NCBI RefSeq assembly: GCF_000734895.2 | Contig: NZ_CP011382.1 | Span: 5,186,700-5,250,699, forward strand | Source: Calothrix sp. 336/3 | GTDB lineage: Bacteria > Cyanobacteriota > Cyanobacteriia > Cyanobacteriales > Nostocaceae | Reading direction: 5' to 3' | Length of the DNA: 64,000 nt | Shown: positions 55,717-64,000 of the stretch, in pieces | How positions within the stretch are numbered: the stretch's first letter is position 1 | Layout of the letters: every line of letters starts with the position of its first letter | The notes under the pieces: generated by a model | Told to the model about the DNA's origin: nothing | Seen by the model: only the letters and a program-made list of their open reading frames with translations | The model's database searches: none | Position numbers and translations under genes: made by a program

Positions 55717-56223
55717 ATGAGTATTGGAAAGAGTTCCAGGTTTCAGAGTGCCATTGCTCTTGGTAGTAATCTCGGCAATTCTCTGGAGATTTTGGAAGCA
55801 GCAATTATCAGATTAACTCAGATTCCTGGGATAAATCTCCTGGCTCAATCTAGTTGGTATAAAACTAAAGCTGTCGGTCCACCGCAACCAGATTATCTCA
55901 ATGGTTGTGCCATTTTAGAAGTAGAGATAGAACCCCAGGTATTATTAATAACTTTATTGCAAATAGAAGCAGAGTTTGGTCGAATACGTCGAGAACGTTG
56001 GGGAGCGCGAACCTTAGATTTAGATATTTTGCTGTATGCTGACTTGATTTTAGACAGTTCTAATCTGCAAATACCCCACCCTCGTATGGGCGATCGCGCT
56101 TTTGTTTTAGTTCCCCTGGCAGAAATTGCCCCCGATTGGATCGAACCAGTTTCCGGACGGCGGATAAAACAGCTGCTTCTAGATGTAGACTGTTCTGAAG
56201 TAAACCCATTTCAGGGCAAATAA
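55717..56223 (+). CDS. folK: 2-amino-4-hydroxy-6-hydroxymethyldihydropteridine diphosphokinase (HPPK)
   Basis: 168 residues from ATG 55717, preceded by AGGAAG at about six bases; the longer TTG start at 55648 is rejected. It transfers pyrophosphate from ATP to hydroxymethyl-dihydropterin in folate synthesis. Visible are the N-terminal ALGSNLGNSLEIL near 12-24, the pterin-binding VGPPQPDYLN near 52-61, and the signature RWGARTLDLDILLY near 92-105. A Nudix gene follows 87 bases later on the same strand and may share transcription. Confidence 0.94.
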   Translation: MSIGKSSRFQSAIALGSNLGNSLEILEAAIIRLTQIPGINLLAQSSWYKTKAVGPPQPDYLNGCAILEVEIEPQVLLITLLQIEAEFGRIRRERWGARTLDLDILLYADLILDSSNLQIPHPRMGDRAFVLVPLAEIAPDWIEPVSGRRIKQLLLDVDCSEVNPFQGK

Positions 56224-56310
56224 TTTAACTACAGATAAACTGACTAACCAGATGAAATCCAATCCTCTGTAAGAGTTTATCTGTGTGTTTTTAGACAAAT
56301 ACACGAAACT

Positions 56311-56859
56311 ATGCCACTAGGTAGAGAATTACCACAGCTCTTAAAGCAACGCTTATTCTATAAAGGGCGCAAGTTCGATTTTGAAGTTAACCGTCTGCGT
56401 TTACCGAATCAAGCAGAAGGAGAATGGGAGTGCATTCGACACCCCGGAGGAGCCTTAGCTATTCCCGTTACTGCTGAGGGTAAACTGATACTTGTACGTC
56501 AGTACCGTTTTGCTGTCGGTGGGAGGTTACTAGAATTTCCAGCCGGTACAGTGGAAGTAAGTGAAGATCCCCTGGCAACAGTCACCAGAGAAATCCAAGA
56601 GGAAACCGGTTATAGTGCGGCAACATGGCAAAAACTTGGAGAATTTTTCCTGGCTCCTGGCTATTCCGATGAGATTATCTATGCTTACATGGCAACGGAT
56701 TTACAAAAGCTGGAAAAACCACCCAATCAAGACGAAGACGAAGATATTGAAATTGTCTTTTACACCCCAGAGCAGCTAGAGCAAGCGATTATGGCAGGGG
56801 AACCAGTAGATGCAAAATCAATTTCTAGCTTTTTCCTAGCTCGTCCACTGTTAATGTAG
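56311..56859 (+). CDS. Nudix hydrolase, ADP-ribose pyrophosphatase-like
   Basis: 182 residues. The Nudix box GTVEVSEDPLATVTREIQEE (about 79-98), followed by TGY, is complete (G-x5-E-x7-RE-x2-EE-x-G pattern). It is preceded by the GALAIPVT and VRQYRFAVGGRLLEFP segments typical of ADP-ribose hydrolases. It should cleave ADP-ribose or a similar nucleoside diphosphate with magnesium. It follows folK and may clean up nucleotide by-products. A long hairpin seven bases after the stop probably ends the unit. Confidence 0.9.
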   Translation: MPLGRELPQLLKQRLFYKGRKFDFEVNRLRLPNQAEGEWECIRHPGGALAIPVTAEGKLILVRQYRFAVGGRLLEFPAGTVEVSEDPLATVTREIQEETGYSAATWQKLGEFFLAPGYSDEIIYAYMATDLQKLEKPPNQDEDEDIEIVFYTPEQLEQAIMAGEPVDAKSISSFFLARPLLM

Positions 56860-56866
56860 CAGTAGG

Positions 56867-56903
56867 GAGAAACCCCCGAAACCATGAAGAAAGCGGGTTT
56901 CTC
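56867..56903 (+). terminator. Hairpin after the Nudix gene
   Basis: GAGAAACCC (56867-56875) and GGGTTTCTC (56895-56903) form a 9-bp stem with an extra inner pair. It starts seven bases after the Nudix stop. No T-tract. Confidence 0.5.
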
Positions 56904-57131
56904 TCACAGTTAAGGAGCTTCCAAATAAAAAATAAGCAATGGTAGTGTAGGCGGGGGAGTAGGGAGAACCAGAAAAATCCAAAAAATCAAATCTGAATAA
57001 ATATTTGGATAACTTGTTTTCTGAAAGTCCCTAAACAAAAATTATCAGTTTCCCTTCAATGGTATGGGATTGAGAGTCATATTTCCCCCTGCTGAGCTAT
57101 TTCTTCCCCCAATTCATGCATAGCCGCATTT

Positions 57132-59234
57132 TTATATCGGTGAAAATGTTTGCGGAGTTTCTGTTGGTTGAGTTGTGGCTTCTGGTGTGGGCGTTGTTGT
57201 GGTTTCTGGTGTTGCTTCCGTTGGGGTAGGGACTGCCGTCGGTTGGGGTTTAGGAGTCACAACACGCTGTCTTCGGGGAATTCTGGGACGTTGAATTTGT
57301 ACCTGTTGTTTTGGTAAATTATCAAACTCAACTTCGATAGGTGGCATCATTGGAGGTGGTGCAGCATTATCCGGGGAAACCGTAGGCGACGGTATTTTGG
57401 CAGGAACCGGAGTATTTACCTTTTTTGGTGTTACTACTGTTGGTGTGGTTTGCTTGGTTTCCTGGCTTTGCTGTTGAGGTTGAATATTTGTGGGAGCTGT
57501 CTGTTGTTTAGTCAATTTTTGCCAGTTGAAACCTGCGATCGCCGCTGCGGAGGTAATTAATCCAGCACTGATTAAGGCGATGGTAGCTATGGGAGAATTT
57601 TGCTTGACGGGTTGTTCCTTTCCAGGGGAATCATCAATAGTAATATTTAGTCGTGTGAGCAATTCTGGGGATGTAGCTGGTTTTGCTGGTGGATTTATCG
57701 GGTTATGGGTTGGTGGGGGTTCTGGGGTGTGAGGTGCTACTTTTGGCGGTTCTAGGAATTGTAAATTATGGGTGGTGGTGGCGATCGCGGATGCTTCACC
57801 CAGATGTTCACGAATTTGCTGTGCTTGGTTCAGGTATTTTGTGGCTGTATCTTTATCTCCTAAGCAGAGAGCGCGGGTTCCCAGTTGATGAAGTACCCAT
57901 GCTTCTACTGTTTGATTTTGCACTGCTTGGGATGCTTGGAGTCCCCTGGTGAGAATATGCTCCCATAAACCCCAATATCTATTGAGGGCGATCGCCGTGT
58001 CTATACTGCTGACTAGGGATAAAACTTCCTGCCAGTGACTAGCGCGCACATTCACTTCTATGATTTGGGCGATCGCTGTGATCTGTGGAGATAGAATTTC
58101 TGGTTTTTGGGCGTATTTCTCTGACCAATGCGTGAAATACCGATTTATCAATTCTAGGGTATCTGCTAATTCCCAAGGTAAAGGTAAGAATTCTAGGGTT
58201 TCTGGGTGTAGACGATAAACTTCACCGTCTAACTCGACAAGATGGCGTTGGTGTAATTCTGATAATATTTTGCCTGCGGCTAACTGCTTGGTAAGAGTGA
58301 TTGCCTGCTCTGGCGTAATCCCAACTTTTCCCATGACTATCAAGATTTCTAAGACTGTGCGCGATAATCCTGATAGAGATGTGAAAATATGGCGAATCAA
58401 GTATTTGTCTGTGGCAGAATTGGGCAATTGACTAACTAATTCTGCTAGCGTCCATCCTTCTGTCACCATCGTGGCGATCGCTATACGTAAATAGGTGGGA
58501 TTACGCTGGCAAAGTTCACATAAAGATTTGGCAGCAGGGATTTCTGCTGTAGTCAGGGGACGTTGCAATTCACTTTCAACTACAGTTAAGGCATCTGCTA
58601 AGGGTAAACAACTATAGTTTAAGGTTTTTCTGGTTGTTCCTATTTTGCCTATTTTGCCAGTGGAGACTAGGATAAATTTACATTGACTAATAACAGCTAT
58701 TAATTCTGAGATTTCCCATTCCCCTATTTCCTGTTTGTCAAGAATGATTAATGCTTGTTTGCCTTGAATTTTGGGGAAAATTTCTTTATCTGTTGCTTTA
58801 TAGGGAATATCTAAAGTATAAAAAGATTCTAGCAAGACCTGAAGCATATCGCTGACACTACCTAGCCCTGGGGGTAAGGCAATAATTCCATCAGGGAATG
58901 CTCTCATAAATATTGATTCTTGTAATAAATAATACTGTAGTATGCGTTTACTCAAACTAAATGGAGTAATAATTTCCACTATTTTGTCTGTTGTTAAAGT
59001 AGCTACAGCTTGTTGAATAATTTCCGCATAATTAACTAGGTTGTTTTCCTGGGGTGGAGTCAGTGGTGCAGTGGAGTGGGATGGATTGCTAGCTAATTCA
59101 TCAGGTGATAAAGCTACGCTTCGCTGACGCGATCGCCAATTAATTACTTGATTCGTAGTAGCTAAATTTACTCTTGCTCCATGACTAGGGGTGAATTCTA
59201 TGGCATAGTTGCCAACATGAACGTGATTTTTCAT
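57132..59234 (-). CDS. NB-ARC/TPR-like protein lacking a P-loop, with membrane helix and Pro/Thr-rich tail
   Basis: 700 residues. Residues about 65-340 have the layout of a cyanobacterial NB-ARC NTPase: VEIIT at the P-loop site, FPDGIIALPPGL, then a Walker-B-like LIILD (162-166) and FILVSTG. The GxxGxGKT loop is replaced by TPFSLSKR (90-97), so nucleotide binding is doubtful. A helical TPR-like part (about 370-490) follows, with GTRALCLGDKDTATKYLNQA. Then come a disordered linker, one membrane helix (about 550-571) and a 129-residue Pro/Thr/Gln tail. Function unknown; perhaps a receptor or scaffold. Confidence 0.78.
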   Translation of the reverse strand: MKNHVHVGNYAIEFTPSHGARVNLATTNQVINWRSRQRSVALSPDELASNPSHSTAPLTPPQENNLVNYAEIIQQAVATLTTDKIVEIITPFSLSKRILQYYLLQESIFMRAFPDGIIALPPGLGSVSDMLQVLLESFYTLDIPYKATDKEIFPKIQGKQALIILDKQEIGEWEISELIAVISQCKFILVSTGKIGKIGTTRKTLNYSCLPLADALTVVESELQRPLTTAEIPAAKSLCELCQRNPTYLRIAIATMVTEGWTLAELVSQLPNSATDKYLIRHIFTSLSGLSRTVLEILIVMGKVGITPEQAITLTKQLAAGKILSELHQRHLVELDGEVYRLHPETLEFLPLPWELADTLELINRYFTHWSEKYAQKPEILSPQITAIAQIIEVNVRASHWQEVLSLVSSIDTAIALNRYWGLWEHILTRGLQASQAVQNQTVEAWVLHQLGTRALCLGDKDTATKYLNQAQQIREHLGEASAIATTTHNLQFLEPPKVAPHTPEPPPTHNPINPPAKPATSPELLTRLNITIDDSPGKEQPVKQNSPIATIALISAGLITSAAAIAGFNWQKLTKQQTAPTNIQPQQQSQETKQTTPTVVTPKKVNTPVPAKIPSPTVSPDNAAPPPMMPPIEVEFDNLPKQQVQIQRPRIPRRQRVVTPKPQPTAVPTPTEATPETTTTPTPEATTQPTETPQTFSPI

Positions 59235-59316
59235 ATAGTCATTAGGTATAGATAGATTTTCCAGGCAATGGTGTTAATACTTGCCCTGATATTAGTATTC
59301 TTACTTCTTTAAACAA

Positions 59317-59346
59317 AAAACGGGTGATATGCATATCACCCGTTTT
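59317..59346 (-). terminator. Strong terminator for the hsp20 gene
   Basis: A 30-base perfect palindrome (AAAACGGGTGATATGCATATC...). On the minus strand it is followed by TTGTTT, and it lies 150 bases past the hsp20 stop. The symmetry means it can also terminate transcription on the other strand. Confidence 0.85.
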
Positions 59347-59498
59347 ATTTACTCTATGCTACAGAAAAATTTACGCATTGAGGATGAATTTACACAACTT
59401 TTACAGAATAGACTCCTCACAACTGGGAAATTTACTGATTTTGCCTAGCTACACCCCTTTGCAATTCCTAATCAAACCGAAGTTGTCCTCTGGAATCT

Positions 59499-59939
59499 CT
59501 ATTGTCCATCCAGACTAATTTTGACAACAGGGTTTTTGGTATTTTCTGCTTTGGGTAGAACTAATTGCAAAATACCATTTTTGAATTCCGCTTCCACCTT
59601 GTCGTTGACAATGGGAACGGGTAAAGGAATTGTTCTTTGAAATTTACCATAACGGAATTCCGAGCGAAAATAACCCCGTTCTTCGGTTTTGTTTTCATAA
59701 TGAGTTTCGCCAGAAATAGAAACTGCATCTTTCGCAACTTGAATATCTAAATCTTTGGCTTCAACTCCAGGAATTTCTGCACGCAAAACGATATTTTCTG
59801 GGTTATCTGCTAACTCAATGGCGGGAGTCCAATTTGAGGTTAAATCTCGACTTATACTGGTGAAATCTCCAAGGATTCTATCCATTTGCCGTCTGAGATT
59901 TTCCATTTCATGGAATGGTTGCCAATGTACTAATGTCAT
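59499..59939 (-). CDS. hspA: Small heat-shock protein, Hsp20/alpha-crystallin family
   Basis: 146 residues. A short N-terminal arm (WQPFHEMENLRRQMDRILGD) precedes the alpha-crystallin domain (about 38-130), with IVLRAEIPGVEAKDLDIQVA and GYFRSEFRYGKFQRTIPLP. A C-terminal I-x-I/V-like end is only partly present (NPVVKISL). It holds unfolded proteins under heat or oxidative stress as a large oligomer. AGGAGG lies ten bases before ATG. No CIRCE element was seen upstream. It has its own strong terminator. Confidence 0.93.
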   Translation of the reverse strand: MTLVHWQPFHEMENLRRQMDRILGDFTSISRDLTSNWTPAIELADNPENIVLRAEIPGVEAKDLDIQVAKDAVSISGETHYENKTEERGYFRSEFRYGKFQRTIPLPVPIVNDKVEAEFKNGILQLVLPKAENTKNPVVKISLDGQ

Positions 59940-60187
59940 AACCTGTAAACCTCCTAGAAAACAGTAATCCTACTGAATCGAGAGATTAATCTAGTTTGCT
60001 TGTCTGGCTAACTGGGCAGGAATTTATGATATCTGCCTTTGTTTTCATCATCTCTCCGAGAATATAATTGGTGAGTTGGGTTAACCCTACTAATAAAAGT
60101 AGTAGTTACCAGACATATTTGGGGTAGAGAAAAGGAATACATCTCCTATGAATAGCTATTAGCTGATAGCTGAATATCGAGAAAATA

Positions 60188-61234
60188 TCATTTTTTGAGC
60201 ATTTTTTGTAATTGTTTCAAAGTTTGATAGATTTCTGGTAAGCGGTTCAAGATTGCTGAGATTTTCAGATAGTCTTTATGGGGGATAGCAGGAGTTCCAG
60301 AGACAATTTCCCCTGGAGCTACATTATTATGTACACCAGCTTTCGCAGAGGCGATCGCCCCATCACCGATTTTCACTTGATTGGCAATTCCTGACTGTCC
60401 TGCTAATATAACTCGCTTACCAATTTTGACTCCTCCTGCCATCCCTGATTGTCCTGCCAATGCACAACCTGAACCAATTTGACAACCGTGTCCAATCTGT
60501 ACCAAATTATCAATAATTGTATTTTTGCCGACTCTGGTTTCCCCCACGGCTGGACGATCAATGGCACTATTACAGCCAACAACAACTCCATCTTCTAGAA
60601 CCGTATAGCCAGACTGTTGCATTTTCAACCAGCCGGTGGCGGTAGGAACAAAGCCAAAACCTTCTGCACCAATCACCGCACCGCTATGTATTTCACAGTC
60701 AGCACCAATACGGCTACGTTCATGGATGGTACAGTTAGCATGAAGAATTGTGCGATCGCCAATTGTCACTTCTGGGTAAACCACAACATTGGGATGAATA
60801 CAAACTCCATCCCCAATTACTACTCCCTGCTGAATGACGACATGGGCACCTATATAAACATGATTACCGATGTTCGCACTCGGATGAATTACTGCCGTCG
60901 GATGAATTTCTGGTGTCGGTTGCCAAGGTTGATAGAAACAAGCAAGAATCTGGGCAAATAATAATTTGGGATCCCTAGTTGCAATCCAAGCAATACCACG
61001 GGAAGTTGCTTGTTCCTGCATCGCAGCATCTTGAGGGAGAATTAATGCACTGGCAGCAGTTGTGGCAATAGACTGAGAAAATTTTGCCCCTTCAATGTAG
61101 CTGAGGGTCTGATTACTAGCTTCATCAACTGCCGCCACCCCAAGAATTTCTGGATCATCTTCCGGGTTCCCTAGCAGGCTATGATTAATATTTGCAACAT
61201 CTCCAAGTTGAGCAATAATTTCGCTAAATTTCAT
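60188..61234 (-). CDS. lpxD: UDP-3-O-acylglucosamine N-acyltransferase
   Basis: 348 residues from ATG 61234 (MKFSEIIAQL); a GTG at 61243 would add three. The N-terminal uridine-binding domain (about 1-100) is followed by left-handed beta-helix hexapeptides (about 105-320; repeats such as IGNHVYIGAHVVIQQGVVIG). The catalytic His lies in IGHGCQIG near residue 247. A C-terminal helix ends in LQKMLKK. It adds the second acyl chain of lipid A. No lpx partner genes are adjacent. Confidence 0.94.
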   Translation of the reverse strand: MKFSEIIAQLGDVANINHSLLGNPEDDPEILGVAAVDEASNQTLSYIEGAKFSQSIATTAASALILPQDAAMQEQATSRGIAWIATRDPKLLFAQILACFYQPWQPTPEIHPTAVIHPSANIGNHVYIGAHVVIQQGVVIGDGVCIHPNVVVYPEVTIGDRTILHANCTIHERSRIGADCEIHSGAVIGAEGFGFVPTATGWLKMQQSGYTVLEDGVVVGCNSAIDRPAVGETRVGKNTIIDNLVQIGHGCQIGSGCALAGQSGMAGGVKIGKRVILAGQSGIANQVKIGDGAIASAKAGVHNNVAPGEIVSGTPAIPHKDYLKISAILNRLPEIYQTLKQLQKMLKK

Positions 61235-61756
61235 TTTTGTCACACCAATTTAAGATTTGAGATTGCTTCCCACAGCAAAGCTTCGGGTTGAGTCTTTCAA
61301 AGTTAAAGATAGATTTAGTCACTCAGCCTTAAGCCTGGGTAGGGTGAATATAGCTAAAATCTCCAAGCCATCGCCTGAACTAACTGCTTGAAACTCAAGA
61401 CTCAGAGTCCCAAGCAGATAATCAGTTGATTGTACTGAGAAGTGAATAATTCGATAACTGATGACCGTTGAATAAATCTACCCATACCATTAAGAAATTA
61501 TTAGCTAAAATCAAGGCAAAATAATTTTTTGCTTTTGCTGATTGAGAAAATCAGTTCAGGATAAAGGGGGATTCTAACCCTGGCTGTTTTGCCCTCAGTC
61601 TTGCCCTGGCTCTCAGTGTAAACATTGAATTTTACAGATTTGTGTTAGGGTATCTATGGAAGATTAAATTCGGTTTTGCAGTTTGTTTTTATCTATACCT
61701 ACATTACAGACTTCTCCGGATCTAAATCTCTACAATGTCAATTCTGGAGATGTTCT
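61235..61756. other. Intergenic region between divergent genes
   Basis: About 520 bases between the lpxD and RRM-protein starts. Both promoters are expected here; RRM-protein genes in cyanobacteria are often cold-induced through long 5' UTRs. I saw no ORF, tRNA or strong hairpin. A piece near 61260 resembles the dispersed ...GATTGCTTCCC segment. Confidence 0.4.
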
Positions 61757-62068
61757 ATGTCAATATATGTCGGCAACCTGTCCTACGAGGTTGAGCAAGA
61801 TGACCTCAAACGGGTATTCGCAGAATACGGAACCGTTAAAAGTGTACAGTTGCCCGTAGACCGTGAAACAGGTCGTGTGCGAGGATTTGCTTTTGTAGAA
61901 ATGTCTTCCGAAGCTGAAGAAACTGCTGCAATTGAAGCTCTGGACTCTGCGGAGTGGATGGGACGTAACTTGAAGGTGAATAAGGCTAGACCAAAAACCG
62001 ATGGTGGTTCCTTTGGTGGCGGTGGTAGACGGGGAAATAATGGTGGAGGATATTCCCGGCGCTACTAA
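61757..62068 (+). CDS. Glycine-tailed RRM RNA-binding protein (Rbp type)
   Basis: 103 residues from ATG 61757, preceded by GGAG at eight bases; a longer in-frame start at 61676 is rejected. One RRM (about 1-80) has RNP2 IYVGNL (3-8) and RNP1 RGFAFVE (42-48). The tail is Gly/Arg-rich (SFGGGGRRGNNGGGYSRRY). These proteins bind U-rich RNA and many are induced by cold. A strong terminator follows at 62106, and rpsU then begins, an rbp-rpsU order typical of cyanobacteria. Confidence 0.95.
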   Translation: MSIYVGNLSYEVEQDDLKRVFAEYGTVKSVQLPVDRETGRVRGFAFVEMSSEAEETAAIEALDSAEWMGRNLKVNKARPKTDGGSFGGGGRRGNNGGGYSRRY

Positions 62069-62105
62069 AGTTACAAACAACATAATTCATAATTTTCAGT
62101 CTCTT

Positions 62106-62132
62106 GGGCAGACAAAGAGTCTGCCCTTTTTT
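62106..62132 (+). terminator. Rho-independent terminator after the RRM gene
   Basis: GGGCAGAC and GTCTGCCC form an 8-bp stem with a 5-base loop, followed by TTTTTT. It lies between the RRM gene and rpsU, so rpsU may need partial read-through or its own promoter. Confidence 0.9.
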
Positions 62133-62200
62133 CATCTTGACTGAATTGTTTCGATTTAATCAGTTGTCAAATGTCAAATTAATTTAACGGGGGAAAAAGA

Positions 62201-62395
62201 ATGACCCAAATAGTAGTAGGCGAAAATGAAGGAATTGATTCAGCTTTACGTCGGTTTAAGCGGGAGGTTTCTAAAGCGGGGATTATGCCCGACATCAAGA
62301 AACATCGCCACTTTGAAACTCCTTTAGAAAAACATAAGCGTAAAGCTAAGGCAGTTGCCAACTCCAAGCGGTTTAAGAAGCGTTTTCGCCGCTAG
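62201..62395 (+). CDS. rpsU: 30S ribosomal protein S21
   Basis: 64 residues, full length, strongly basic. The family start VVGENEGIDSALRRFKREVS and the KKHRHFETPLEKHKRKAKA middle are clear, and the end is KRFKKRFRR. It belongs to the 30S platform and helps initiation. In cyanobacteria it is often placed after an rbp gene and is cold-regulated with it. Its stop lies eight bases from the convergent mltA stop. Confidence 0.96.
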   Translation: MTQIVVGENEGIDSALRRFKREVSKAGIMPDIKKHRHFETPLEKHKRKAKAVANSKRFKKRFRR

Positions 62396-62403
62396 GGTTT
62401 GAG

Positions 62404-63645
62404 TCATTCCTTCAGTAGTAAGTAAAATAATCTGCCATTGCCCCCTGTAACTCCAGCGCGATCACCTGCGAGTTTCCCCGTACCCATAAAGTAGTCAACC
62501 CTACCGGGTCCTTTGATAGCACTACCTGTATCTTGATCCAGAACAAAACGGTTGACCAGGCGATAGGAAAGTTTTCCTTTACCTGCGGGGTAAGGAAGGC
62601 GGGTATTAACTAATGCTAAAGCACCTGGTGGCATGAGAGATTTATCGGTGGCAATGGAACGTTCGGGAGTGACGGGTACGTTAATACTGCCAGTGGCGGG
62701 TCTATCTCGAGTTTCTTTGAAGAAGACAAATCTTTCCCACCGAGGCAGGTAATTATTCATTTCTACCGGATTTTTACGGAAGAAATTCAAAACTTTGGGC
62801 ATGGTTAAACTATTACTAGCTAATTTGCCATCTTTAAGTAATTCCCTACCAATACTAGTCCAGGGGTATTCCGTAGCACCTGCATATCCAATAGCGGTTC
62901 TTTTACCATCGGGTAATTGAATCTGGGCAGAACCCTGGATATGTACCATATAAGCATCCAGGCGATCGCGGAACCACAGCAGTTCTAAACCATGTAAGGG
63001 GCTTTTTTCACCCAATAAAGCATCTTCACCCTCTAAATCAATGCGTTTGGGGTGGGGTTTAGCCCATTTTTCAAAGTCAGGGGGAAGACGGTAAAGGGGA
63101 TATTTATATACGGAGGTGCGGCTACGACTAGCTGTATAAACAGGTTCGTAGTAGGCAGTATATTTAACAGTTCCTTTCCCATCGTTACCCACTGACTGAT
63201 AGAAGGCAAACTCCCGTTTCACAGCTTTTTGTAGTTGAGCGGGTGATTTAGATTGGACAACTAATTGTCGGAATCTCGTTAAACTCCGACGTACCCGTTC
63301 TAGGGTAATTTCGGGAAGAGGATAATTTTGATAGATTCTGGCTGCCCTGTCGGTTTTTAGGTAACGTAAACTATTGTCTATTGATGTCAATAGCGCTCGG
63401 CGATCGCCTTTTTTGTTCTTACCACCCCAAAGTTGCTCATCCCAAGCCAAGCATGCGGAAGCAGGCGTACAATTTGTATCTATTTCGACGAGTTTGAGTG
63501 GTGGTATTTGGGGTTTCTCTGGTACCGGCTCTGGTAAAGTGGAAGGAAGAGGCATCGGTACAGAAATTGGTACCTGAGCAGACAAAATCGGGTGGAAAAG
63601 AGCAATTCCTAAACCAAAAGAGACTAAAGCCAGTATTTTTTTCAT
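62404..63645 (-). CDS. mltA: Membrane-bound lytic transglycosylase A (MltA)
   Basis: 413 residues. A signal peptide (about 1-24) and a Pro-rich linker (about 25-55) precede the MltA barrel (about 110-330; YTAYYEPVYTASRSR near 160-174). The C-terminal 3D domain has GPGRVDYFMGTGKLAGDRAG near 379-398, which includes the catalytic Asp. It cuts peptidoglycan with formation of anhydro-muramic acid. No lipobox Cys is evident, so it may be soluble in the periplasm. It starts three bases after a small gene on the same strand. Confidence 0.94.
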   Translation of the reverse strand: MKKILALVSFGLGIALFHPILSAQVPISVPMPLPSTLPEPVPEKPQIPPLKLVEIDTNCTPASACLAWDEQLWGGKNKKGDRRALLTSIDNSLRYLKTDRAARIYQNYPLPEITLERVRRSLTRFRQLVVQSKSPAQLQKAVKREFAFYQSVGNDGKGTVKYTAYYEPVYTASRSRTSVYKYPLYRLPPDFEKWAKPHPKRIDLEGEDALLGEKSPLHGLELLWFRDRLDAYMVHIQGSAQIQLPDGKRTAIGYAGATEYPWTSIGRELLKDGKLASNSLTMPKVLNFFRKNPVEMNNYLPRWERFVFFKETRDRPATGSINVPVTPERSIATDKSLMPPGALALVNTRLPYPAGKGKLSYRLVNRFVLDQDTGSAIKGPGRVDYFMGTGKLAGDRAGVTGGNGRLFYLLLKE

Positions 63646-63648
63646 TGT

Positions 63649-63903
63649 TTACGTAAATCTTTCGACACTAGATGTATAAATAGGTTCCACCCGAATAGCG
63701 ACAATTCGTGATGGACGAACAACCATGTATTCACCCTGAATATTTTTAATCGGCACATTAATAAAATCTGCGGAAGCAGACTTAGGTATAAGTTCACCAC
63801 TGTACCACTTCTGAAACTCTTGAATTGTGGGGAAGCGTACCTCTTCCCTATGTCCACTTTCCATCATCAGGTATACTGCGTATTCATTCGGAGTTCTAGC
63901 CAT
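63649..63903 (-). CDS. Small protein of unknown function, upstream of mltA
   Basis: 84 residues, soluble. An alpha-beta pattern with YAVYLMMESGHREEVRFPT, a FQKWYSGE helix and late strands FINVPIKNIQGEYMVV and IVAIRVEPIYT. No catalytic motif. It precedes mltA by three bases and is probably co-transcribed. Not recognised; it resembles short conserved cyanobacterial proteins. Confidence 0.7.
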   Translation of the reverse strand: MARTPNEYAVYLMMESGHREEVRFPTIQEFQKWYSGELIPKSASADFINVPIKNIQGEYMVVRPSRIVAIRVEPIYTSSVERFT

Positions 63904-64000
63904 AATATTTACTCATTCCAAACACATCCCACCCATTTTGAACTACGCAATACCAGAATGGGAAGGGTGAGAGTACAGAAGAGTCGGGAGTAATGTTTCC

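Noticed and set aside
59412..59422. Yfr1-like motif ACTCCTCACAA
   Set aside because: It differs from the strict Yfr1 core and lacks flanking hairpins.

Overview
This window looks like chromosomal DNA of a filamentous cyanobacterium, probably of the Nostocales type. The palindrome GCGATCGC (HIP1) and close variants recur through genes and spacers, GC content is moderate to low, spacers are long, and the gene set is cyanobacterial: ferredoxin-thioredoxin reductase variable chain, a glycine-tailed RRM protein, FHA, CBS/PAS and WG-repeat proteins, and a PP2C with an N-terminal zinc ribbon. Family calls come from reading motifs in the sequence; no database search was run.

Layout. 1-10 kb: the tail of a hexapeptide-repeat protein, a small XRE-type regulator, pdhB, secD-secF with a small membrane protein, a GNAT acetyltransferase, a degenerate histidine kinase, a phosphoribosyltransferase plus Sua5/YrdC pair, and a GPH sugar symporter. 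10-25 kb: an acyl-CoA dehydrogenase/cyclase fusion, a type II NADH dehydrogenase, small secreted proteins, two adjacent hybrid sensor kinases (one with a CBS pair and three PAS domains) and metH. 25-33 kb: a membrane-anchored amidase, a zinc-ribbon PP2C phosphatase, ftrV and several small cyanobacterial proteins. 33-41 kb: an ISAzo13-type insertion that splits a membrane-protein gene, then a HugZ-like protein, tex, a VOC protein and an FHA-PrsW fusion. 41-48 kb: the most accessory-looking stretch, with a 1.2-kb gene-free segment (a MITE-like element and three serial hairpins), YjbQ, Nif3-like, a glycosyltransferase and an AT-rich membrane acyltransferase. 48-64 kb: rsmB, a TerB-like protein, an SLH/WG/glycosidase-like protein, a class A PBP with an Arg-rich tail, folK-Nudix, an NB-ARC-like protein without a P-loop, hsp20, lpxD, an RRM protein with rpsU, and mltA.

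How genes work together. Cell-envelope functions recur but are dispersed: PBP1A, MltA, amidase, LpxD, the SLH protein and SecDF. Several signalling proteins keep one recognisable fold but have lost its key residues: the kinase at 6107-7030, the PrsW-like protease at 40469-41770 and the NTPase-like protein at 57132-59234.

Most notable observations. The IS at 33621-34933 has 25-nt imperfect terminal inverted repeats and a CTA target duplication. Removing it restores one 460-codon frame, and its right end places a GGAGGT Shine-Dalgarno six bases before a GTG that opens the downstream fragment. Other leads are the ACAD-cyclase fusion, the FHA-PrsW fusion, and structured non-coding stretches at 42304-42500 and 28638-28761. 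I found no CRISPR array, prophage, tRNA or rRNA, and no clearly recognisable defence island or biosynthetic cluster.
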